Origin: Aspergillus flavus | Lineage: Eukaryota > Ascomycota > Eurotiomycetes > Eurotiales > Aspergillaceae | Direction of reading: 5' to 3' | Assembly (NCBI RefSeq): GCF_009017415.1 | Contig: NC_092407.1 | Location: 2,418,001 to 2,482,000, forward strand | Length of the DNA stretch: 64,000 nt | Shown: piece by piece, positions 56,027-64,000 of the stretch | Position numbering within the stretch: the first letter of the stretch is position 1 | How the letters are laid out: every line of letters starts with the position of its first letter | Made by a program: the position numbers and the translations under genes | The notes under the pieces: generated by a model | The model's input: only the letters and a program-made list of their open reading frames with translations | Databases searched by the model: none | Told to the model about the DNA's origin: nothing

Positions 56027-57472
56027 TTACCACCAGTCACCCTGGTCCTTCATGGCAGCAGCAACCTTGGTGAAACCAGCAATGTTGCTACCGGTGACAA
56101 GCGAAGGAAGGACGCCCTCAGCAGGAGTAGCGTACTCGATAGCAGTCTCGAGACCGTTCTTGAAGCAGTCCTCCATGATACCCTTGAGGCGAGCATCGAC
56201 CTCCTCGGAGGTCCAGTTGATGCGAGCAGAGTTCTGGGCCATCTCGAGACCGGAGACGGCGACACCACCGGCGTTGGCGGCCTTACCGGGGGCGTACCAG
56301 ATAGCGGAAGCACCCTTGTTGGCCTCACGGTGGGCCTCGAAGATGTCGATGGCGTCCTGAGTGGAACCCATGTTGGAACCTTCGGCGATGAACTTGCAGC
56401 CAGCGTCGATGAGGGCCTGGGCTTCCTCGCCGGAAACTTCGTTCTGGGTAGCAGAGGGGAGAGCGATGTCGACCTTGCCGACGTGGGTCCAGGGACGGGC
56501 ACCGGGGATGTACTTGAACTTGGAAGCGAAAGCCTCAGTGCTGGCAATCTCGGAGATCTGCTTGCGGTCGACCTTGATCTGGGCGATGGTGTTGATCTCC
56601 TCGGGGGTGAAGCTACCCTCACCGTTGACGATCAGGGCGCCCTTGCTGTCGGAGAGGGAGACGACGGAACCGCCAAGCTCGATGACCTTGAGAGCGGCGT
56701 ACTGGGCGACGTTACCGGAACCAGAGATGGCGACGCGCTTGCCGGCGAAGGACTCCTTGCCGTCGGTAGCGTGCTTGATCATGTGCTCCACGTAGTAGAC
56801 AACACCGTAGCCAGTGGCCTCGGGACGGATCAGAGAACCACCCCAGCTGCCACCCTTACCGGTGAGGACACCCTCCCACTGGTTGCGGATCTTGCGGTAC
56901 TGGCCGAAAAGGAAACCGACCTCACGGCCGGTGACACCGATATCACCAGCAGGAACATCAGTGTCGGCACCGATGTGCTTGCAGAGCTCGGTCATGAAAG
57001 CAACACAGAAGCGGCGGATTTCGTTGTCGGACTTGCCCTTGGGGTCGAAGTCAGAACCACCCTTACCACCACCCATGTTCAGACCGGTGAGAGCATTCTT
57101 GAAGATCTGCTCGAAACCCAAGAACTTGAGGATAGAAAGGTTGACGGAGGGGTGGAAACGAAGACCACCCTTGTAGGGACCGAGAGCGGAGTTGAACTGA
57201 ACACGGAAACCACGGTTCACCTGAACCTGGTGGTTGTCATCCTCCCAGACGACACGGAACTGGATGACACGCTCGGGGACGGAGACAACGGCGAGAGCCT
57301 TGCGGTACTCAGGGTTCTTCTGGAAGAGAGTGGAGTTCTCAAGGGTAGAGGCGAGCTCTGGAAAATTTTGTTAGACACAATCCGACAAAGACCTCTCAAT
57401 GAGAGAGGAGATTTCAGAATACATACCCTTGTAGGCCTGCTCGAACTCGGGCTCAATGGGAAGGTTGGACAT
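56027..57472 (-). CDS. gdhA: NADP-specific glutamate dehydrogenase
   Basis: Two exons (57427-57472, 56027-57357) give 458 aa, the usual length. GdhA makes glutamate from 2-oxoglutarate and ammonium with NADPH, the main ammonium assimilation step in Aspergillus. The active-site block [10 protein letters not shown] and [15 protein letters not shown] contain the catalytic lysine region; P-A-G-D-I-G-V and the Rossmann motif S-G-S-G-N-V-A-Q-Y are present. [10 protein letters not shown] is the typical N-terminus, split by a 69-nt intron. Strong codon bias (C/G third positions) produces long antisense frames and suggests high expression. Upstream GATA sites and a LeuB-type site fit nitrogen and leucine-pathway regulation. 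Confidence 0.97.
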
Positions 57473-59690
57473 CTTGAATTTGATTTGGGTCTCTTATTGA
57501 GAAAATGTGTGAAGGTGAAGGTGAGAGGCTTATCAGGTATCGATAAGCAGCCGGTGGCAAAAAGTGTCAATTGACTGGAGTCAAAGACGAGTTAAGGATA
57601 TTTAAGAATGAGAGAGGGAGAGAGGTGTCTGGAGCAGTGAAGAAGAAAAAGAGAAGAGATTGAGGCGAGAAGGGAAGGGAATTTATGTCCGGACAGATGT
57701 CAGCGGAGAGCGGCGAGCACTTGAGCCGGAGTCGGACGAGAAAGAGGGTGGGAATGGCCGACGGGGGAGGACAGTAGGAGTGGAGGGGCCATTCGAGTCG
57801 ATGATTCGTTGAATGAATTAAGGTAGAGACTAGGCGGCTAAGCGGAAGGCCGGCACCACTGCGCTGGTTAACGTCCGAACTTCGGGTGTGTTATTCGATA
57901 CTTTATGGTCATCACAATCTGCCCGTTATCTATCGGCGGAAACCCGCCCCCCGCCAGTCCGCTTTTGGTTCCGGGAAATCCTCGTGGCTCGAAATTTTTA
58001 GATGATCCATTTATGGAACGATATCGGAAGAAGAGTCGGGCATCAATACTGTGTAGCATACTCAGTGTACATTCCTATTCTATTCCCCTGGGATCGTTAA
58101 CATCTGGAATCCTCATGGTTGTATCTCAATCGGTACATTGTACTGTATCATGAAATGATCATTGCCAAGACCGGCAAACCCTCCAGTCGCGATCCAAAGT
58201 GCCGGCTCACGTGTGTCCCGCTAATCCTCATTCGAGCGGCGTCCCTGGAGGCCCCACAGGCTCCTCCCATCGAATCTCTTATCTGATCATTTTACTCACT
58301 AACTACTCCGTACCTTATCAGTAAATACTAACCGGTTGCAGTATCTGACCACATTTACCTACTAACTTCCTCCCCCCCCTCAACGCTCAGACCAATCGGT
58401 CGGGAGTGCATGGACTACAAACCGCTCCCTCCTCTTTTGATATGCATAGACATTTCTCCGAAAAAAGTATGAATAGGGATTTCCTCTCGCTAAAGGCGGG
58501 ACGTGCTACACCGCACGCTCCAATTTAGTTTAACGTGGGGTGAGGGTCAGGCGACCCTCTAACCCCGTCCAACAAAGACGGGGATTTATTCACGGCAAAG
58601 GGATACCTGTCAATCTGTCTACGGAATAATTATGAAAGCAGGTTGTGTTGTCAACAGGTGTCCTGCTTTGCCCGACTGCACTTCTCTCGGCACGGAGCGC
58701 CGCCCTCCGCCTCCATACCGGATACGGAAATCCGAGTCGGGTTCGACCAATACAACTTCAGGGTTACAACGCTGGCCGATTCAAAAGAAGGCCACTTTGC
58801 ACTGTAGCCAAATCCCACGGAATAATTGTTAATTAGGGGGCCAGGATATACTGGAAGCACATTATTTATGAGACTACAATGTATAGTTCTGCCCACGAGC
58901 TCACACTGTATTCAATGGACTCCGTTGAAGACTCGGTTCGAACAGCATGTTGGAATTTCCTTGTTCTTCGTCTAAAACAACCATCTATACAGTACACCGA
59001 AAAAGTCTTTAGGTGCAAACGGCATCGTGTTTGGTTATAATGCGGAGTAACTGGCGGGGCCCCGTCCTGACTCTATGATTCATGAGTATACGTCTCCCTC
59101 GCATATCATTTCATATTCAGTAATATCATTACCTCATGTCTACCCCGGGCTTGATAAGACACTAGCGCGCCGTACATACATTCATGATTCATCCCCGAAG
59201 GCGACTCAAAAGTTTCAAACGAGGCTGTGTCCCCACACCTGCCCTCTTAGTGGAAGATCATCAGCCAAGCTCTCGGCTAATGCATCTCAGTTATGGTTTG
59301 GGGGAGCGATCAGGAATGCTGAATCCACGAATAGATTTGCTGGCAATAGAGTATTATGCGAAGTCTATCCGTCATAAATAAGTCCTGATAACCGCTCCGA
59401 TAACGGCGTCCTCTCCACCCCCTCTTTGATATCTGTCCTGTTGTTTACTACAACACTACGTACAGGATTTATGTGTGACCATCTCAGCACAGTGATACAG
59501 CTCGCCTCACTACATTGTCAGGCTTTTTTTCATTGGTCGCTTTCGCATTGCTTGTTACTAGAATTTCCGTGCTAAACCTTTGTTTTCTCTTGACACACAA
59601 AATTCATTAATTAATCGCCAACTGACTACCCATATCGCAGCATCATCTGTACAGAAGCGATAACCAGGTCTAATGAATCACAGCATACGT
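57473..59690. promoter_or_regulatory. gdhA promoter and gene-poor region
   Basis: A CT-rich leader on the minus strand (about 57600-57670) precedes gdhA. HGATAR sites for GATA factors occur at 57530, 57541, 57926, 58279 and 58315. TACTCCGTA is at 58304-58312. From 58600 to 59690, small frames show no domains. Confidence 0.45.
57726..57735. promoter_or_regulatory. Possible LeuB/Leu3-type site CCGGAGTCGG
   Basis: It fits CCG-N4-CGG, about 255 bp upstream of gdhA. In A. nidulans LeuB is known to act on gdhA; the inner bases are not the ideal palindrome. Confidence 0.4.
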
Positions 59691-60692
59691 CTACTCGTCC
59701 TTTAACTCAAGTAATTCCAAGGTTTTCGCCCAAAGTTTTGCTTCACCATCCGGGTTGTACGCCCACGTAGCATATCCTGGCCCATGTCGTTTAGTCGGGT
59801 CAGCAGGTGATGCGATTTGACAGTTATCCAGATATTTGCCTCCGGTGCCTTCTAGATCCCTCGCCACGGCACCCCAGACGCTTGTCGCGGCTCCCTGTTC
59901 CGGACTCTTCCAGTACTTCTTGAGCCAGTCATCGGCGTCCCATACCGATTTCTGTTCATCCGAGACATGACGAAGGAGCTCGGTAGCGATCGCACCAGGG
60001 TGCAGACTAAATGCATGAAGGCCCTGTGAGCCATAGCGCCTCTCGATCTCATTAGCCGTCCAGATATTTGCTGTTTTGCTTTGACCATAAGCTTTCCACG
60101 GTTCATATTCGCCTTCTAAGGTGATGTTATCGAAATGAACCGACGAAACCCGATGAGCGCTGGAAGCTACCACGACCAATCGGGACTGGAAACTAAAGGT
60201 TGACGAAGAGAGAAACTGTGGCTTGAGCAGGTAGAAGAGCAGGAAATGGGCCAAATGATTTGTGCCAAACTGCGTTTCGAACCCATCGGCTGTTCGGCCT
60301 TCAGGACATGCCATCACGCCGGCATCTTCAATCAGGATGTTCAAAGTACTCTCTTTAGATTTGAACTCTTCTGCACATGCGCGGACGGATGCCAAGGAAT
60401 TCAAATCCAAGTGGAGAAGATGGACTCGCGGACTATCGACGAGGTCGCCCAATGCGGTCTTGGCCTTTCCTAGATCCCGGGCCGTCAGGTATAGCGTTGC
60501 TCCCGTGTGGAAGAGGGCCTTGGCGGTCTCGATACCAAGTCCGGAGGAACAACCTGTGATCATGATCACCTTGTCGGTGAGATCGTTGACTCGGTTTTCA
60601 TCCTGGACGATTTGTAATGCGGTTGGTCGTGCATCGCCGGGTCCTCCGAGGGACTCGTGGGCTTTGGCATATCTTGATTGTGTAGAGGACAT
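59691..60692 (-). CDS. Short-chain dehydrogenase/reductase, retinol-dehydrogenase-like
   Basis: An intronless 333-aa gene. The NAD(P) loop T-G-C-S-S-G-L-G (46-53) and the catalytic Y-G-Q-S-K (Tyr202, Lys206) with Ser near V-A-S-S-A-H (177-178) are present. The usual N-N-A-G motif reads E-D-A-G (122-125), so the conserved asparagine is replaced by Asp, which may alter the active-site water network. The long C-terminus (H-P-G-A-I-A-T-E-L and G-G-K-Y-L-D-N-C) matches the retinol dehydrogenase/WWOX-like fungal SDR branch, with unknown substrate. Divergent from the hydrolase at 61462. Confidence 0.9.
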   Translation of the reverse strand: MSSTQSRYAKAHESLGGPGDARPTALQIVQDENRVNDLTDKVIMITGCSSGLGIETAKALFHTGATLYLTARDLGKAKTALGDLVDSPRVHLLHLDLNSLASVRACAEEFKSKESTLNILIEDAGVMACPEGRTADGFETQFGTNHLAHFLLFYLLKPQFLSSSTFSFQSRLVVVASSAHRVSSVHFDNITLEGEYEPWKAYGQSKTANIWTANEIERRYGSQGLHAFSLHPGAIATELLRHVSDEQKSVWDADDWLKKYWKSPEQGAATSVWGAVARDLEGTGGKYLDNCQIASPADPTKRHGPGYATWAYNPDGEAKLWAKTLELLELKDE

Positions 60693-61461
60693 TGTTGAAT
60701 ATAAACTTTGGAAGTGAAGTCAGGTGCTTCTTATGTTGCGTTGACTAGCAGAGAAGGTAAACTGGCCATCTATCCTAGCAACACGAGCTAAATTTATATG
60801 ACAATACTTCTCTTATAGAATAGCAACCAAGACCCAAGTTGTACTGACTAAAATGCCATCATTACTTACGATAACGCCGATGCATAATGTGGAGCTTTCG
60901 GGAATACAGCTTATACACAGTTCCGTCAGCGACAAATATCATTTGATTATGAATTCTTATTAACTACTTGCTATTCTATCCTATTCCCTTTGCACATACC
61001 ATATGTCCGCTCAAACTCCGGAGTGGGTGTAATCCCTCATCAGGAGATAATCAACCTTTTAATTCCTTCGGCCGACGGCATGCCGATCATCTCAAAATTT
61101 CGGCCGAAGACAAGTGTATCGGACTAAAAAGACGCTAAATCAGATTCCAACTCTATTCCTAGGACTCAGCGAGCCAATGACAAGGACCAGGTACCCCTAA
61201 GAATAATTCCGTCGCCCGAAATGGTTTACGTTCCGCCGAAATACTTCGGACTTTGGATATGTCATGATTGTAGTTGTTAGGTTTCATCGTTCATGTGTTT
61301 CGATCTGAACGAAGTTTTATAAATACCCCAAACACGACGTACGAAGGAATTCTCATTCAACTGCAGCTTCATCGTTATCAATCTCACTTCAATCTGAACT
61401 CCTTGTCCGGAGACTAATTCCAAGTCAATTCTATCCGACTCAATAGCCGATCTCCAACACC
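60693..61461. promoter_or_regulatory. Divergent promoter SDR / hydrolase
   Basis: TTCGGCCGA (61067-61075), CGGCATGCCG (61076-61085), TTCGGCCGAA (61099-61108) and CCGAA-N4-TTCGG (61236-61249) form a cluster of CGG/CCG inverted repeats between the two genes, suggesting a shared regulator. Confidence 0.45.
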
Positions 61462-62382
61462 ATGTCTTCCCCCACGCAGGTCCTCTTCCCATCCTTTCAC
61501 CTGAAAATTTGCGGTGACCTCTACGCACCAGCAGATGGCTCTCCAGACCGTAAAGGCGCTGCCGTGGTGGTCAGCCACCCGATGACCGGTGTGAAAGAGC
61601 AAACCTCGACCGACTACGCCAAAGCCCTGGCTAAGGCCGGCTTCTACGCCCTCACCTTCGACGCCGGCTACCAGGGCGAAAGCACCGGTGAGCCCCGCGG
61701 CCTCGAAGACCCCCACCAGCGCGTCGAAGACATCAAGGCAGCCGTCAGCTACCTGACAACACTGAAGGATCAGGTGGACGCATCGCGGATCGGAGTACTG
61801 GGAATTTGCGCTTCGGGCGGCTACGCATCCTACGCTGCTCAGTCGGACGCTCGCATCCGTGCTCTGGCCACCGTCAGTGCTGCCTGCGTCGGTCGCATGA
61901 CACGCAACGGAGGCGTGCATGAACACAACAAGGAGAATGCCCAAGCTATCACCGGTGCCCTTCAGTTTGCCGGTCACTGGCGGACCAACGTCGCCAGCGG
62001 TGCTCCCAGCGAGGCTCCCGCCATGTTCAATGCGGCGGATGTGCCGGACGATGCGGATCCATTCTTCAAGGACGCTGCTGCGTACTATGGAACGGACAGG
62101 GGAAAGCATGAGCGCTCGACTCAGAAGGTGCCCCCCGTTAGCTACGATCTTATGATTCCCTATGACTCGTTCAACTTCCAGCACCTCATCGCGCCTAGAC
62201 CGCTATTGATGATCGCCGGTAGTGAGGCGCAGACGCTTCACTACAGTAAGACGGCAGTGGAAGCTGCGAAGGAGCCTAAGGAGTTGTTCGTTGTGAAGGG
62301 CAAGAACCATTTCGACCTTTATGATGATTTGAACGAGTCTGGTCCCAAGCTGGTTGATTTCTTTGGAAAGAACCTTCAATAA
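61462..62382 (+). CDS. Alpha/beta hydrolase, dienelactone-hydrolase-like
   Basis: An intronless 306-aa gene. The elbow G-V-L-G-I-C-A-S-G-G-Y (about 111-121) places cysteine 116 at the nucleophile position, as in dienelactone hydrolases, with Ser118 nearby. V-V-V-S-H-P-M-T-G-V-K-E-Q provides the oxyanion strand region and K-N-H-F-D-L-Y-D near residue 288 the catalytic His. Related fungal and bacterial proteins act on lactones, esters or peptides of unclear identity. No signal peptide; likely cytosolic. Divergent pairing with the SDR suggests joint work in breaking down or modifying a small carbonyl or lactone compound, by inference only. Confidence 0.87.
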   Translation: MSSPTQVLFPSFHLKICGDLYAPADGSPDRKGAAVVVSHPMTGVKEQTSTDYAKALAKAGFYALTFDAGYQGESTGEPRGLEDPHQRVEDIKAAVSYLTTLKDQVDASRIGVLGICASGGYASYAAQSDARIRALATVSAACVGRMTRNGGVHEHNKENAQAITGALQFAGHWRTNVASGAPSEAPAMFNAADVPDDADPFFKDAAAYYGTDRGKHERSTQKVPPVSYDLMIPYDSFNFQHLIAPRPLLMIAGSEAQTLHYSKTAVEAAKEPKELFVVKGKNHFDLYDDLNESGPKLVDFFGKNLQ

Positions 62383-64000
62383 ACTTACAAACTGAGATGG
62401 ATTGCGCGTTCAATTGTTGGATATGGTTCCATTAACTTGTAAATAGTCAACTAAGAATGAAAAGATTAGCCTGCATCGCAATACGATTAATAACATAGAA
62501 TAGGTGGTGCCAAAGAGAACCCATGTACTCTTCTCTTCTGAAGCTCAGGCGTCCAAGAAGCACAACGGTATCACTATAGAGGTGATTTAAAGTCCTATCA
62601 GTGATCACAGTGCATCGATCGCCATATCTGCAGTGTTGCTGCAGATTGGGACGGCGATGATCGAGTAAAACATGTCTTAGACGAAAGCACGGTTTGAAAT
62701 GACGGATGTGCCTTAGACCCTCAACGACATCCCCCCGGCTGGTGCAAGGGCATAGTAAGTACTTTGGGAGAAACAAGGCATTTCAACTTAGAACATACGA
62801 GTACCCAAGACAACGATCACGGTCGCGGTAAAGTAACAAGGCATTAAAGCCAAACACGTTTTAATGAGGAAAATTATATAGGGGAAAACTCACCAACAGC
62901 ATACCTGTACAGCCTTTGTTGTAACGGCAGATGCCTAGCTTCAGCATGCCCGTGACTTTCCCGCACTCTCGACAGTCCCATCACGACGACATGGATGCGC
63001 TGTATCCGTATCTGATTTGCCGCACTAAAGGGGTATAGAATTCCCCATAGGTTTCAGCGCGCAGTGATAGCCCTTGCATACTGCGGTAGGGCCATCGCCG
63101 AGACCCGCGACGCTATTTGTCTGCAAGCGGCGAACCATTTCAAGGTATCGTCACTTTAATCCTGGTGGGACTATTGTCATGTGGCGTACTTCGGCCGAAG
63201 GAAGGATCGGCCTGAGGGCTGATCGGTGAGGCTGTTGAGTTTAGGCACCCATTGCGATGCTTTGTTTGGTGGTGGGGGAAGGTGACAATGATCGGCCACT
63301 ATGGTAATTCTTCTCCATAATGAAAAAGAAAAATGAACTAAGGAAAGAGAGAAAAAAGTTGAAATGGGGATAGGATGATCACTAGTCTGCCGGAGGTGAG
63401 ACTCGTACTCATACTGAGTTATATTCTTGCCTGGTATTTGTTTTTAAGGAATAATTAGGTTTCGTGGCTACGATTGGAAATGACAGACATTCGACGCCAA
63501 GATATCTGAGCAAGATCACCATCATTGATCTGCAGATTTCCACATGGTCAGAATAAAAAAGAAAGTCTTGGTGACCAAGGACCTCAAAGAGAGTGGGTCT
63601 TCAAATGACCTTCTGACACGGAACTATTCTCAGGGCCGATGACTTCAACCGGTCACTGGCGATACAAGCTCCCAGGAAACCTATGTTCCCGGCTCAGAGT
63701 AAGCTGAGAACTACGAGTTTTATTGTTGCTGTGTTTTTTGATTGGTTCTCCGCTAAGAACAGCAGAGATGCACGAGAGGACGAGAAAGAATCAGGGATCG
63801 TCAGGGCCTAGGTGTCAATGACGATATAGGTCAGGTCAGGTAACGTGCTGTCGCACTCTTCGTAGTGTTTCAGAAGAGACATACGTCGCCCAAACACATG
63901 GTTAGGACAAATTTTCCGTAAAAAAAGAAAAGAAAGGAAAGGAGCGAATCTGGAAAGGGACGGGAAAGAAACTGTTCTTCAAAGGCCGAGGCCGGGATTC
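62383..64000. other. Right-edge intergenic region
   Basis: No protein gene is supported. A perfect 12-bp palindrome CTTCGGCCGAAG lies at 63189-63200, sharing its core with sites in the SDR/hydrolase promoter. A purine-rich tract is at 63325-63365. Confidence 0.45.

Noticed and set aside
56330..57574. 414-codon plus-strand ORF
   Set aside because: It is antisense to gdhA; the strong GC3 bias of gdhA removes stops from the opposite strand. Its translation is low-complexity and has no domain.

Overview
This window is nuclear DNA from a filamentous ascomycete, very probably an Aspergillus or a close member of the Eurotiales. The evidence is short GT-AG introns (about 45-190 nt) with CTAAC/CTGAC branch sites, a SepH septation kinase and NADP-glutamate dehydrogenase (GdhA) typical of Aspergillus, an Asp f 7-type secreted protein, Zn2Cys6 and PTH11-like families, and one gene per promoter with no operons. 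I assembled 20 protein genes with exon structures that keep frame throughout, one tRNA-Gly(GCC), one weak hypothetical ORF, and several candidate regulatory sites. I saw no rRNA, CRISPR array or intact transposon.

Layout. 1-9 kb: ecm33 (GPI-anchored cell-wall protein, minus strand), then about 6 kb without a gene I can support. 9-21 kb, housekeeping and mitochondrial genes: mag1-type DNA glycosylase, qcr7 divergent from a mitochondrial NAD-type carrier, tRNA-Gly, a 79-aa membrane micropeptide divergent from the Fe-S scaffold gene isu1, and an ABC1/UbiB-type kinase. 21-37 kb: the SepH kinase, dihydrofolate synthetase divergent from a disordered protein, a YFH7-type P-loop kinase, a small GPI-type protein, and ribonucleotide reductase large subunit with an MCB box upstream. 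40-44 kb: an Asp f 7-like secreted protein and an acid sphingomyelinase-like phosphoesterase. 45-55 kb, accessory-looking: a membrane protein joining a PTH11/rhodopsin-like 7-TM domain to a FucP-type MFS sugar transporter, a Zn2Cys6 regulator, a salicylate-hydroxylase-like FAD monooxygenase, and an SNG1-like membrane protein. 56-62.4 kb: gdhA, then a short-chain dehydrogenase divergent from a dienelactone-hydrolase-like enzyme.

Three observations stand out. (1) isu1 reads correctly only if its first intron is AT-AC (ATAAGT...GCAC), which restores the invariant K-V-[IL]-D-H-Y. (2) The same gene needs a 3-nucleotide micro-exon (GCT) to encode the conserved E-L-C-L-P-P-V-K; skipping it removes exactly one cysteine in frame. 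(3) The 895-codon gene at 45.3-48.3 kb encodes a receptor-like domain and a transporter-like domain joined inside one long exon, an architecture that suggests a transceptor. The 49-55 kb group (regulator, monooxygenase, SNG1-like protein) has clusters of CGG/CCG repeats in its shared divergent promoter and may be a small co-regulated catabolic or resistance module. All functions are inferred from reading translations by eye; no database search was run.
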